Source: FEN-299 sp963717945 (GTDB lineage Bacteria; Acidobacteriota; Vicinamibacteria; Vicinamibacterales; Fen-181). From it: a DNA stretch of 64,000 nucleotides. Below, one piece after another: positions 34,375 to 47,452 of this stretch (position 1 is its first letter; the number at the start of each line of letters is the position of its first letter). Under the pieces are notes generated by a model. That model was not told the origin of the DNA, searched no databases, and was given only the letters and a program-made list of their open reading frames with translations. A program made the position numbers and the translations under genes. Location: NCBI GenBank assembly GCA_963717945.1, contig CAVQXT010000004.1, positions 62,001-126,000 of the forward strand, written 5' to 3'.

Positions 34375-35490
34375 ATGCCCCAGCCGATCCAGGCCTTGCG
34401 AAAGACGCCGCTCAACGCCTGGCATCGGGCCAACGGGGGCCGGATGATCGGCGCCGCGGGTTGGGAACTGCCGGAGGCATACGGCGGGGCCGCCGACGAG
34501 CACCTGGCCGTCCGGGCACGCGCCGGCCTGTTCGACACGAGCCACCTTGGGCAGGTGGAGGTGGCCGGCAGGGATGCCCTGGCGGCCGTCCAGCGCCTCA
34601 CGAGCAACGACGCGTCGCGACTCGGGGCGGGCGAGACCCAGTGTTCCGTGCTGACGACGCCCGCGGGCGCGCTCGTGGACCGGGTGGTCGTCCATCGGTT
34701 GGGCGGCAGCCACTTCCTGTTCGTCGTCGACGCGTCGGGCGTGGGGCGCGACGTCGCGTGGATGGTCGATCAAGTGAAGGCGTTCGGTGACGTGGCCGTG
34801 CTCGACACCAGTTCCCGCTACGCCGGAGTGTCGCTCCAGGGACCGAAGGCCGAAGAGGTGCTGCAGGCGCTCACGAGCCTGGCGCTCGATGACCTGCGGC
34901 CCGGCGCGTTCATGTACGGGGAAGTCGCCGGCGTGCGCGTGACGATCTCGCGCACGGGCTGGACCGGCGAGGACGGGTTCGAGCTGCTGGCGCCGCCGCA
35001 GGCCGCGCCGAAGCTGTGGGCCGCCATCCTGCAGGAGGGCGAGCCCGGGGGCGTCGTGCCCGTCGGCCTCGCGGCGCAGGAGACGTTGCGGCTCGAAGCC
35101 GGCGTCGGGCTCGTCGGAACCGACATCGACGAGACGATGACCGTGCTCGAGGCCGGCCTCGACGGGCTGGTGGCCTGGGAGAAGGGGGAGTTCGTCGGCC
35201 GCGAGGCCCTGGCGGCTCAGAAGGCCGGCGGCGTCGCCCGCCGCGTCGCGGGCTTCGAGATGATCGACCCGGCCGTTGCAGGCCGCGGGTGCGCCGTGTA
35301 TGTTGACCAGGACCCCGTCGGCCGGGTCACCAGCGGGGCGGAGACGCCGTTCTTGAAGAAGGCGATCGGGCTCGTCGGCCTGCCGGCCGCGTGTGCGGCG
35401 CCGGGCACGCCGCTCGACGTCGAGGTCGGCGGCTGCCGCGCGAGGGCCCGCATCGTCACGTTGCCGTTCTACCACCGTCCAGAGAGGTGA
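34375..35490 (+). CDS. gcvT: Glycine cleavage system T protein (aminomethyltransferase)
   Basis: A 371-residue folate-binding protein that takes the aminomethyl group from the H protein, releasing ammonia and 5,10-methylene-THF. Conserved blocks are TPLNAWHRANGGRMIGAAGWELP, RARAGLFDTSHLGQVEVAGRDA, LTSNDASRLGAGETQCSVLTTPAGALVDRVVVHRL (the catalytic Asp is in the VDRVVV stretch), SRTGWTGEDGFEL and GLAAQETLRLEAGVGLVGTDID. Length is normal. It is the first gene of a complete gcvT-H-PA-PB operon; gcvH starts 3 bp later. Confidence 0.95.
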   Translation: MPQPIQALRKTPLNAWHRANGGRMIGAAGWELPEAYGGAADEHLAVRARAGLFDTSHLGQVEVAGRDALAAVQRLTSNDASRLGAGETQCSVLTTPAGALVDRVVVHRLGGSHFLFVVDASGVGRDVAWMVDQVKAFGDVAVLDTSSRYAGVSLQGPKAEEVLQALTSLALDDLRPGAFMYGEVAGVRVTISRTGWTGEDGFELLAPPQAAPKLWAAILQEGEPGGVVPVGLAAQETLRLEAGVGLVGTDIDETMTVLEAGLDGLVAWEKGEFVGREALAAQKAGGVARRVAGFEMIDPAVAGRGCAVYVDQDPVGRVTSGAETPFLKKAIGLVGLPAACAAPGTPLDVEVGGCRARARIVTLPFYHRPER

Positions 35491-35493
35491 GCA

Positions 35494-35859
35494 ATGTATC
35501 CGGACACTTTCAAGTACACGAACGACCACGAGTGGATCGAGATCGCAACGGGCCGCATGGGCATCACCGACTACGCCCAGAAGCAGCTGGGTGACATCGT
35601 GTTCCTCGAGCTGCCCGAGATCGGCCGAACCGTGAAGAAGGGCGAGCAGATCGGCACGGTCGAATCGGTCAAGGCCGTTTCCGAGGTCTTCGCGCCGATG
35701 TCCGGGACGATTGCCGAAGTCAACGCCGGCCTCGCCGAGAAGCCGGAGGTCATCAACCAGGACGCGCACGGAAGCTGGATGGTCGTCATCAAGCCGGCGG
35801 ACCCGGCGGAGGCGCAGCAGCTGCTCGACGCGGCCCAGTACTCCGAGTTGACCAAGTGA
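35494..35859 (+). CDS. gcvH: Glycine cleavage system H protein (lipoyl carrier)
   Basis: A 121-residue lipoyl-domain protein that shuttles the aminomethyl group between P, T and L proteins. The lipoylated lysine is Lys60 in GTVESVKAVSEVFAP. YTNDHEWIE at the N-terminus and GSWMVVIKPAD near the C-terminus are family hallmarks. It sits between gcvT and gcvPA, and its TGA overlaps the GTG of gcvPA. Confidence 0.97.
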   Translation: MYPDTFKYTNDHEWIEIATGRMGITDYAQKQLGDIVFLELPEIGRTVKKGEQIGTVESVKAVSEVFAPMSGTIAEVNAGLAEKPEVINQDAHGSWMVVIKPADPAEAQQLLDAAQYSELTK

Positions 35860-37208
35860 CGCACCGCTACATCCCCAACACGACCGAGGACGCGCGCCGG
35901 ATGCTCGAGGCGATCGGGGTCCCGAGCATCGACGCGCTGTTCGAACCGGTTCCCGCGGCCGTCCGGCTCCAGCGCGACCTGGATCTGCCGCCGGCGCTCT
36001 CCGAGCCCGACCTGATGGCGCACCTCGGCGCGCTCGCGGGCCAGAACGCCGACTCTTCGTCGGTCGCCTCGTTCCTCGGCGCGGGCGCCTACCGCCACTT
36101 CGCGCCCAGCTTCATCGACCAGCTCCTGCTGCGCTCCGAGTTCTACACGGCCTACACGCCGTATCAGCCGGAGATCGCGCAGGGGACGCTGCAGGCGATC
36201 TTCGAGTTCCAGACGCTGGTCGCCCAGCTGATGGGCACCGAACTGGCCAACGCGTCGATGTACGACGGCAGCACCGCGATGACCGAGGCCGCCATGATGG
36301 CGTGCCGCCTGGTCAGGCGCGATCGCGTGGTCGTCGGGCGCAACGTGCACCCGCACTACCGCGAGGTGCTCGCCACCTACGCGCGCAACCTGGGGCTGAC
36401 GATCGTCGAAGTCGGCTACGGGCCCGACGGCGCGATCGACCGGAACGCGCTGGCCGCGGCGTCGAAGGACGCGGCCGCCCTCATCTTCCAGTATCCGAAC
36501 TTCTTTGGCGTCATCGAGGACCCGCGGCCGATTGTCGAGCTGGCGAAGGCGGCCGGCGCGATGAGCGTCGCGGTGGTGACCGAGCCGGTGGCCATGGGCC
36601 TGCTGACCCCGCCTGGAAGCCTCGGCGTCGACATCGTCGCCGCGGAGTTGCAGGCGTTCGGCGTGCCGGTCGGGTACGGCGGCCCCTACTGCGGCGTGCT
36701 CGCCGCGTCCGAGCACTGCATGCGGCAGATGCCGGGGCGGTTCGTGGGCATGACCAGCGACACCGAGGGCCGTCCCGGCTTCGTCCTCACGCTCGCGACG
36801 CGCGAGCAGCACATCCGGCGCGAGAAGGCGACGTCGAACATCTGCACCAACTCGGGCCTGATGGCCCTGGCGGCGACGATGTGCATGGCCGCCTACGGGA
36901 AGGAGGGGCTGCCCGAGCTGGCCCGGATGAATTTCGACAAGGCGCACTACGCGCAGGCCGAGATCGGCCGCGCCGCGTCCAGCGCCGGCGCGCGGCCGCG
37001 GTTCGCCGCGCCGTTCTTCAACGAGTTCGTCGTCGGCGGCCTGGGCGACGCCGCGGCCGTGCAGAAGCGGCTGCTCGGCCAGGGGCTCATTGCCGGCGTG
37101 CCGCTCGGGCGGTACTACCCGGAGCTGACCGATTCGCTCCTCGTGTGCGCCACCGAGCTCAACCGCGCCGAGGACATCGACCGCCTGGCCGCCGGGCTGG
37201 CCGGGTAG
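35856..37208 (+). CDS. gcvPA: Glycine dehydrogenase (decarboxylating) subunit 1
   Basis: A 450-residue PLP-fold subunit, the N-terminal half of the split P protein. It starts HRYIPNTTEDARRMLEAIG. FLGAGAYRHFAPSFIDQLLLRSEFYTAYTPYQPEIAQGTLQAIFEFQT and ANASMYDGSTAMTEAAMMA are the classical subunit 1 motifs. With subunit 2 it decarboxylates glycine and loads the H protein. The GTG start at 35856 overlaps the gcvH stop. Confidence 0.96.
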   Translation: MTHRYIPNTTEDARRMLEAIGVPSIDALFEPVPAAVRLQRDLDLPPALSEPDLMAHLGALAGQNADSSSVASFLGAGAYRHFAPSFIDQLLLRSEFYTAYTPYQPEIAQGTLQAIFEFQTLVAQLMGTELANASMYDGSTAMTEAAMMACRLVRRDRVVVGRNVHPHYREVLATYARNLGLTIVEVGYGPDGAIDRNALAAASKDAAALIFQYPNFFGVIEDPRPIVELAKAAGAMSVAVVTEPVAMGLLTPPGSLGVDIVAAELQAFGVPVGYGGPYCGVLAASEHCMRQMPGRFVGMTSDTEGRPGFVLTLATREQHIRREKATSNICTNSGLMALAATMCMAAYGKEGLPELARMNFDKAHYAQAEIGRAASSAGARPRFAAPFFNEFVVGGLGDAAAVQKRLLGQGLIAGVPLGRYYPELTDSLLVCATELNRAEDIDRLAAGLAG

Positions 37209-37226
37209 CGGCGGGGGACCCAAGAC

Positions 37227-38696
37227 ATGACAACATCCGATCGTCGCGACCAGCTGGTCTTCGAATTGAGCGCGCCGGGGCAGAAGGGGTACTCGCTGCC
37301 CGCGCGCGACGTGCCGTCGTTCCCCCTCGAGGGGGCCGTTCCGGACGGCCTGCTGCGGCACGGCATCGACGGGTTTCCCGAGGTCGGCGAGGTGGGGCTC
37401 GTGCGCCACTTCACGCGGCTGTCCACCTGGAATTACGGCGTGGACACCGGGATGTATCCGCTCGGTTCCTGCACGATGAAATACAACCCGAAGCTGAACG
37501 AGGCGGCCGCCCGGATCGCCGGGTTCGCCCAGCTTCACCCGCTGGCGCCCGACGAAGTCTCGCAGGGCGCGCTCGGGCTCATGCACGCCCTGGCCGGGAT
37601 GCTCGGCGAGATCACGGGGCTGCCGGCCGTCACGCTGCAGCCGGCCGCCGGCGCGCACGGCGAGCTGACCGGGATGATGCTCATCCGCAAGCACCTCATC
37701 ACGCGGGACGGCAATCCCCGGAAGACGGTGCTCATCCCCGACTCGGCGCACGGCACCAACCCGTCGAGCGCGCACCTCTGCGGCTACGACATTCGGCAGA
37801 TCAAGTCGTGCGAGAGGGGCCTGCTGTCCCTCGACGAACTGTCCGCGGCCATGACGCCGGACGTGGCCGCGCTGATGCTCACCAACCCGAACACGCTGGG
37901 GATGTTCGAGTCCGACATCTGCGAGGCCGCGCGCATCGTCCACGCCAGGGGCGGGCTGGTCTACTGCGACGGCGCGAACATGAACGCGCTCATCGGCAGG
38001 GCCAGGCCGGGCGACTTCGGCATGGACCTCATGCACCTGAACCTGCACAAGACCTTCTCGACGCCGCACGGGGGGGGAGGGCCGGGGTCGGGGCCGGTGG
38101 TGGCTGCCAGGGAATTCGAGCCGTACCTGCCCGGGCCGGTGGTCGTGGCCACGCCCGGCGGCATGAAGCTCGACGACGACCGGCCGCTGTCGATCGGGCG
38201 CGTCAAGGCGTTCCAGGGGAATTTCGGGATGCTGCTCCGCGCTTACGCCTACATTCGCTCACTCGGGCCGCAGGGGATCCGCGAGACGGCCGACAACGCC
38301 GTGCTCAACGCGAACTACATTCGGGCGCGGCTGCGCGATCGGTACGAGGTGCCTTACGACCGCCTCAACATGCACGAGGTGATCTTCTCGGACCACAAGC
38401 AGAACGCGTTCGGCGTGACGACGCTCGACATCGCGAAGCGGCTGATCGATCTCGGGTTCCACCCGCCGACGATCTACTTCCCGCTGATCGTCCACGGGGC
38501 GCTGATGGTGGAGCCGACCGAGTCGGAGGGGCTGGCCGAGATGGAGCGGTTCATCGACGCGATGCGGCAGATCGCGGATGAAGCGGAGAGCAATCCCGAT
38601 CTGCTCAAGAAGGCCCCGGTCACCACCCGGCGCAGCCGGTTCGACGAGGTGACGGCCGCGCGCAAGCCGATCCTGCGCTGGAAGCCGGGGCTCTAA
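37227..38696 (+). CDS. gcvPB: Glycine dehydrogenase (decarboxylating) subunit 2
   Basis: A 489-residue subunit bearing the PLP site: MHLNLHKTFSTPHGGGGPGSGPV with the Schiff-base Lys275. Other blocks are STWNYGVDTGMYPLGSCTMKYNPK, HPLAPDEVSQGALGLM, TLQPAAGAHGELTGMMLIR and IPDSAHGTNPSSA. It completes the P protein heterotetramer. No gcvL (lipoamide dehydrogenase) is in the window; it is usually shared with other dehydrogenases. It ends the operon, facing the aminotransferase gene on the other strand. Confidence 0.96.
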   Translation: MTTSDRRDQLVFELSAPGQKGYSLPARDVPSFPLEGAVPDGLLRHGIDGFPEVGEVGLVRHFTRLSTWNYGVDTGMYPLGSCTMKYNPKLNEAAARIAGFAQLHPLAPDEVSQGALGLMHALAGMLGEITGLPAVTLQPAAGAHGELTGMMLIRKHLITRDGNPRKTVLIPDSAHGTNPSSAHLCGYDIRQIKSCERGLLSLDELSAAMTPDVAALMLTNPNTLGMFESDICEAARIVHARGGLVYCDGANMNALIGRARPGDFGMDLMHLNLHKTFSTPHGGGGPGSGPVVAAREFEPYLPGPVVVATPGGMKLDDDRPLSIGRVKAFQGNFGMLLRAYAYIRSLGPQGIRETADNAVLNANYIRARLRDRYEVPYDRLNMHEVIFSDHKQNAFGVTTLDIAKRLIDLGFHPPTIYFPLIVHGALMVEPTESEGLAEMERFIDAMRQIADEAESNPDLLKKAPVTTRRSRFDEVTAARKPILRWKPGL

Positions 38697-38717
38697 GCCG
38701 CCGACCCCTTCCGGTCG

Positions 38718-39608
38718 TCAGCGCGACAACTCAGCCGCCTGACGACGGAACGCTTCGTGGAGGCGCCGGGTGACCGGTCCCGGGATCCCGGCGCCGATGC
38801 GCGTGTCGTTCACCGTCACGATCGGGACGATCTCGCGCGTCGTGCTCGTCAGGAACATCTCGTCGGCGCCGAACAGGTCCGGGTCCGTCATCGTGGCCTC
38901 GCGGACCTCGACGCCGCACGCCCGGCCGATGTCGAACACGAACCGGCGCGTGATCCCCGCCAGCAGCCCCGCCTCGATCGGCGGCGTCCGCACCGCCCCG
39001 TCCCTGACGACGAACAGGTTCGACTGCGAGCACTCCGAGATCTCGTTCCGGTAGTTGCGCATGACCGCCTCGAACCCTCCCTCGCGCATGGCGTATTGCG
39101 ACGCCAGCGCGTTGTTGAGGAGGTTGTTCGACTTGATCAGGGGGTTGATCGAGAACGGGTGATTGCGGACGACCGGGACCAGGACGACCTTGACGCCCTT
39201 CTCGTACGCCTCGGCAGGCGGGTCCACCTGCGGCTTGACGATGATGACGAGCGTGGGCACGGGGCAGGCATTGGTGTCGTACGTCATCTGCCCGAACCCG
39301 CGCGTGAGCAGCACGCGCAAGTAAAGCTCCGCGACGCGGTGGCCGCCGGGCTGGGAGGCGAAGAAGACCGTCTCGGTCTCCGCGATGCGCTCCAGCAGTT
39401 CCCCGTCGGTGAACGGCACCTGGAGGTTGATCATGGCCGCCGACTGGCGCATCCGTTCCATGTGCTGGCCGTAGAGGAACGGCTTGCGGTTGTAGGTGCG
39501 CATGACCTCGTAGACCCCCTCGCCGTAGAGGAAGCCGTGGTCGAGCACCTGGATGACCGCGTCGCGCTCGCCGGTGATGCGGCCGTTGACGTAGATCGTG
39601 GCTGCCAT
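38718..39608 (-). CDS. Class IV aminotransferase (branched-chain or D-amino acid type)
   Basis: A 296-residue fold-type IV PLP enzyme. VLDHGFLYGEGVYEVMRTYNRKPFL (residues ~22-46) is the N-terminal signature. The Schiff-base Lys is in INPLIKSNNLLNNALAS (~158-174). Glu and phosphate-binding residues follow in RNEISECSQSNLFVV and EAGLLAGITRRFV, then EMFLTSTTREIVPI. The sequence is compatible with IlvE (branched-chain) or a D-amino acid transaminase; I cannot decide between them. It lies next to an Asp/Glu racemase gene in the same direction, which mildly favours D-amino-acid metabolism. Confidence 0.88.
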   Translation of the reverse strand: MAATIYVNGRITGERDAVIQVLDHGFLYGEGVYEVMRTYNRKPFLYGQHMERMRQSAAMINLQVPFTDGELLERIAETETVFFASQPGGHRVAELYLRVLLTRGFGQMTYDTNACPVPTLVIIVKPQVDPPAEAYEKGVKVVLVPVVRNHPFSINPLIKSNNLLNNALASQYAMREGGFEAVMRNYRNEISECSQSNLFVVRDGAVRTPPIEAGLLAGITRRFVFDIGRACGVEVREATMTDPDLFGADEMFLTSTTREIVPIVTVNDTRIGAGIPGPVTRRLHEAFRRQAAELSR

Positions 39609-39641
39609 TCGCCTGCCTCCGGGGGACCGGGGTGCCGATGC

Positions 39642-40412
39642 CTATCGTTCAGCGTCCGGCCCGCGCCGCCGCGCGAGCCCGATGTCCACCAGGTGCCGCG
39701 CGACCAGGCGCAGCGGATCGACCAGCGGGAGGCCCGCCGGCTCCAGCGCGTCGAGGCACATCGACAGCTCCGTGCACCCCACCATGATGATGTCGGCGCC
39801 TCGCCCTGCCAGCGCCCGTGCGACGTCGAGCAGGCTGCCCGCGGCGCGTCGCCCCTCGTTCACCTTGATTGCCAGGATCGCCTCCGAGACACGTCGCTGG
39901 TCGTCGTCGTCGGGCAGCATCCAGGTGATCGGCGCGTCGGGGACGGCCCTCTCGTAGACGCGTTCGTTCCTGGTCCCGACCGTCACCAGGAGGCCGACCC
40001 GGTGCCCGCCCCCGTGCCGCTGCAGCAGCTCTCGCACGGCCAGGCCCACCATGTCCACGATCGGCACGCCCACCCCGCGTTGAATCTCGGCCAGCCGCGC
40101 GTGCGCCGTGTTGCACGGGATCACGATATGAGTCGCCCCGGCGGCCGCGAGCCGGAGCGCCGTCGCGCGGACCGCGTCGGCATAGCGGCGTCCGCCGTCC
40201 TCGGCCAGCGAGCGCATCCGCTCGGGAACGTGCGGGTTGGTGAAGCAGATCACCTGGAAGTGGTCCTGGTCCTTCGCGGCCGGCGTGGCCTCGATGAGGA
40301 GCTGCTGGAGGTAGACGCCCGCCAGCGGGCCCATCCCGCCCGCGATCCCGATGCGGAAAGGCAGCGCCGAGCGTGGATCCTGGAGGAGTCGTTCGATGTC
40401 CTGGTTCGGCAT
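39642..40412 (-). CDS. Aspartate/glutamate racemase family protein
   Basis: A 256-residue cofactor-independent racemase-fold protein. RIGIAGGMGPLAGVYLQQLLIEATP is the N-terminal signature. The two catalytic cysteines are in HIVIPCNTAHARL and IMVGCTELSMCLD. It resembles aspartate racemase or the broader Asp/Glu/hydantoin racemase group; D-Glu for peptidoglycan is also possible. I prefer the ATG at 40412 (MPNQDIERLL); an upstream ATG at 40466 would add 18 unconserved residues. It is probably co-transcribed with the aminotransferase 33 bp downstream. Confidence 0.87.
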   Translation of the reverse strand: MPNQDIERLLQDPRSALPFRIGIAGGMGPLAGVYLQQLLIEATPAAKDQDHFQVICFTNPHVPERMRSLAEDGGRRYADAVRATALRLAAAGATHIVIPCNTAHARLAEIQRGVGVPIVDMVGLAVRELLQRHGGGHRVGLLVTVGTRNERVYERAVPDAPITWMLPDDDDQRRVSEAILAIKVNEGRRAAGSLLDVARALAGRGADIIMVGCTELSMCLDALEPAGLPLVDPLRLVARHLVDIGLARRRGPDAER

Positions 40413-40529
40413 CACGGTGCGGCTGAGCGATGGAGCGGCCGGGGAGGCGGCCATCCGACCCGCCAAGCGTACCTCGCCAGCTCGCGGATTCGCAAGCGCG
40501 GGCGATCGGAGGCAACCCTAAAGGGTCGC

Positions 40530-40677
40530 CCTACGTACGGTCGGGACCGGGTGTAGGGCGGGCCTACGTACGGTCGGGACCGGGTGTAGGGCGGGCCTTC
40601 AGGCCTACGTACGGTCGGGACCGGGTGTAGGGCGGGCCTACGTACGGTCGGGACCGGGTGTAGGGCGGGCCTTCAGG
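40530..40677 (+). repeat. Two exact 74-bp tandem units, each with two 33-bp subunits
   Basis: The 33-bp subunit begins CCTACGTACGGTCGGGACCG and ends GTGTAGGGCGGG. It occurs at 40530, 40563, 40604 and 40637. CCTTCAGG follows the second and fourth copies, giving two identical 74-bp units (40530-40603 and 40604-40677). Each subunit can fold into an imperfect hairpin (CCTAC with GTAGG; GGTC with GACC). It fills the gap between the racemase and nnrD genes. Confidence 0.92.
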
Positions 40678-40776
40678 CCTGCCTGAGTGGAGCGACCCGT
40701 GTGGGGTCTTCAGACCCGCCTGCCCGTCGCGTCTCCGGTTGACAAACCCTCGACCCGGAAGCCAAGATGCCTCCCG

Positions 40777-42351
40777 ATGAGGATCCTCACCGCGAAACAG
40801 ATGCGAGAGGCCGATCGGCGCACGATCGAGGAGGTCGGCGTCCCGTCGCTGCTCCTGATGGAAAACGCCGGCCTGCAGGTGGTCGCCGCCATCGACGCCG
40901 CGTTCGGCAACCTCGCCGGCCGGCGCGTGGCGGTGCTCTGCGGGCGCGGCAACAACGGCGGGGACGGCCTGGTCGTGGCCCGGACGCTGCGGCAGCGGAA
41001 CGTCGACGTCTCGGTGTTTCTCCTCGGCCGCGCCGCTGACGTCAAGGGCGACGCCCGCACCAACCTCGAGAGCCTGGGCGCCCTGGCGCTGCCGGTCGTC
41101 GAGGTCGCGGACGAGTCCGACTGGGATCGGCACGCGCCGGCGATCGGCTCGCGCGATCTCATCGTGGACGCCTTGTTCGGCACGGGGCTGTCGTCGCCGC
41201 TCTCCGGGCTGCCCCGGCGGGTGGTCGAGCGCGTGAACGCGCTGTCGGCCGACGTAGTGTCGATCGACCTGCCGAGCGGCCTCTCGGCGGACACCGCCGA
41301 GGTGATCGGTCCCTGCATCCGCGCATCGCTGACCGTGACGCTGGGCGCGCCGAAGCTGCCGCTGGCGCTGCCGCCCGCGCTGGAGCTGGCGGGGAAAGTG
41401 GTCGTCGCCGACATCGGGATCCCGGCAGACGTCATCGAGGCGATGGAGCCGCCCGTCGTCCGCCTGACGACGCCCGAGAGCCTGCGGGCGCTCGTGCCGG
41501 TGCGGCGCCCGGACGCGCACAAGGGATCGTTCGGGCACGTGCTCGTCGTGGCGGGCTCGCCTGGCAAGACGGGCGCGGCGCACCTCGCGGCCATGGGCGC
41601 GCTCAGGTCGGGGGCCGGCCTGGTCACCGCCGGCACGCCGCGATCCTCTCAGCCGGTGGTGGCGGCGCTCGGCGCCGAGTACATGACCGAGGGGCTCGAC
41701 GAGGACGTGGCGGGCGTGCTGGCGGCCTCGGCGCTCCCGGCGGTGCTCGCCCACCCCGCGACGGTGGTGGCTGCCGGGCCCGGCCTGGGCGCCGGCGCCG
41801 GCGTGGCCGAGATCGTCGAGGGCCTGGTGGCCCGCGCCGGCAGGCCGCTCGTGCTCGACGCGGACGCCCTCAACGCGTTTGCCGGCCGGCCCGACCGGCT
41901 GAGGGCGCGAGCGGGCCAGTCGATCGTCATCACGCCGCACCCGGGCGAAATGGCCCGCCTGCTGGGCGTCGCGACGGCAGACGTCCAGGGGCGCCGCGTC
42001 GACGCCGCACGCGACCTGGCGAGGACCGCCGGCCTCTTCGTGGTGCTCAAGGGGCATCGCACCGTCATCGCCACGCCGTCCGGGTGCGTTCACGTCAACC
42101 CGACCGGGAACCCCGGCATGGCGACCGGCGGGACCGGCGACGTGCTCACCGGCATGATCGCCGGATGGCTGGCGCAGCTTGGCGACGCGGAGAAGGCCTG
42201 CCTGCTGGCCGTCTACCTGCACGGCGCGGCTGGCGACCTCGCAGCCGCCGACCAGAGCGAGGTGTCGATGATCGCGGGGGACCTCGTCGGCCGGATCGGC
42301 GGCGCCGTGCTCGATCTGACGGCGCGAGGGCGGCGGGGGGAGCGGGCATGA
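40777..42351 (+). CDS. nnr: Bifunctional NAD(P)H-hydrate epimerase / dehydratase
   Basis: A 524-residue fusion. The N-terminal YjeF_N epimerase half starts ILTAKQMREADRRTIEEVGVPSLLLMENAG with VLCGRGNNGGDGLVVAR. The C-terminal ribokinase-like dehydratase half starts near residue 230, with AHKGSFGHVLVVAGSPGKTGAAHLAAMGALRSGAGLVT, ITPHPGEMARLLG, LKGHRTVIATP and GNPGMATGGTGDVLTGMIAGWLAQ. It repairs damaged hydrated NADH/NADPH. A TTGACA at 40739 with a weak -10 may be its promoter. It overlaps tsaE (ATGA), a common pairing in bacteria. Confidence 0.95.
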   Translation: MRILTAKQMREADRRTIEEVGVPSLLLMENAGLQVVAAIDAAFGNLAGRRVAVLCGRGNNGGDGLVVARTLRQRNVDVSVFLLGRAADVKGDARTNLESLGALALPVVEVADESDWDRHAPAIGSRDLIVDALFGTGLSSPLSGLPRRVVERVNALSADVVSIDLPSGLSADTAEVIGPCIRASLTVTLGAPKLPLALPPALELAGKVVVADIGIPADVIEAMEPPVVRLTTPESLRALVPVRRPDAHKGSFGHVLVVAGSPGKTGAAHLAAMGALRSGAGLVTAGTPRSSQPVVAALGAEYMTEGLDEDVAGVLAASALPAVLAHPATVVAAGPGLGAGAGVAEIVEGLVARAGRPLVLDADALNAFAGRPDRLRARAGQSIVITPHPGEMARLLGVATADVQGRRVDAARDLARTAGLFVVLKGHRTVIATPSGCVHVNPTGNPGMATGGTGDVLTGMIAGWLAQLGDAEKACLLAVYLHGAAGDLAAADQSEVSMIAGDLVGRIGGAVLDLTARGRRGERA

Positions 42352-42809
42352 CCGAGGTGGTCCGCACCGAGTCGGAGGCGGGGACTTCCAACGTGGGGGC
42401 GCGGCTCGCGGCGGCGCTCGAACCTGGAACGGTCGTACTGCTCACCGGCGACCTCGGGGCGGGGAAGACGGCCTTCGTCCGGGGAATGGCCGAGGGGCTG
42501 GGCATCGACCCGGAGGAGATCAGCAGCCCGACGTTCACGCTGATCCAGGAGTACCGGACTTCGACGTTCTCGGGCCGGCCCGAGCCGGCCGGGGCGCGAG
42601 GCCGCCTGCTGACGCACGTGGACCTTTACCGGCTGGAGGGGGCGGAGATGGACGACCTCGGCTTGGAGGAGCTCGGCGCCGCCGGCGCGATCGTGGCGAT
42701 CGAGTGGGCCGAGAAGCTCCGCCGGCGGCCGGCGAACGCGGTCCGGGTGGAGATCGCTGATCTGGGAGGGGACTCGCGGGAAATCAGGATCACGAAGGCG
42801 AAGGACTAG
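42348..42809 (+). CDS. tsaE: tRNA threonylcarbamoyladenosine biosynthesis ATPase TsaE
   Basis: A 153-residue P-loop protein. Walker A is LLTGDLGAGKTAFVRGMAEGLG (residues ~29-50). ISSPTFTLIQEY is the switch-like block, LLTHVDLYRLEGAEMDDLGLEE is Walker B/adjacent, and AIVAIEWAEKL is the C-terminal block. TsaE with TsaB, TsaD and TsaC makes t6A37 in ANN-decoding tRNAs. The stop TAG is followed without a gap by a heptamer array. No tsaB or tsaD is in this window. Confidence 0.95.
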   Translation: MTEVVRTESEAGTSNVGARLAAALEPGTVVLLTGDLGAGKTAFVRGMAEGLGIDPEEISSPTFTLIQEYRTSTFSGRPEPAGARGRLLTHVDLYRLEGAEMDDLGLEELGAAGAIVAIEWAEKLRRRPANAVRVEIADLGGDSREIRITKAKD

Positions 42810-42904
42810 TGGCCAGTGGTCAGTTGCCAGTGGCCAGTGGTCAGTGGTCAGTGGCCAGTGTCTTGCGCGTGACAGACTGACCACTAACAACTGGCAACTG
42901 GCTA
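42810..42904. repeat. Inverted pair of heptamer arrays (TGGYCAG), between tsaE and guaB
   Basis: Left: seven units (TGGCCAG, TGGTCAG, TTGCCAG, TGGCCAG, TGGTCAG, TGGTCAG, TGGCCAG) at 42810-42858, starting on the base after the tsaE stop. Right: CTGACCA, CTAACAA, CTGGCAA, CTGGCTA at 42877-42904, the same units inverted. The 18-bp centre holds no gene. Both ends face the 3' ends of convergent genes, so the RNA from either side would be a long hairpin. Confidence 0.9.
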
Positions 42905-42909
42905 CTCCG

Positions 42910-44439
<1,530 letters not shown>

Positions 44440-44458
44440 CTCGAGGCCCCCTCCGGTT

Positions 44459-47359
<2,901 letters not shown>

Positions 47360-47396
47360 GTAAGGAGAGGGTCCGTGAATACAGAAGTATCCACAG

Positions 47397-47426
47397 ATTG
47401 TAGGAGACCGTTGCGCGATCGGTCAA
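47397..47426 (-). promoter_or_regulatory. Promoter of secA
   Basis: On the minus strand: TTGACC (47421-47426), 18 bp, TACAAT (47397-47402). This is a good housekeeping-sigma match, ~38 bp before the secA ATG. Confidence 0.65.
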
Positions 47427-47452
47427 GGAAGCGGGCCCGCGCGCCTAGGCCG

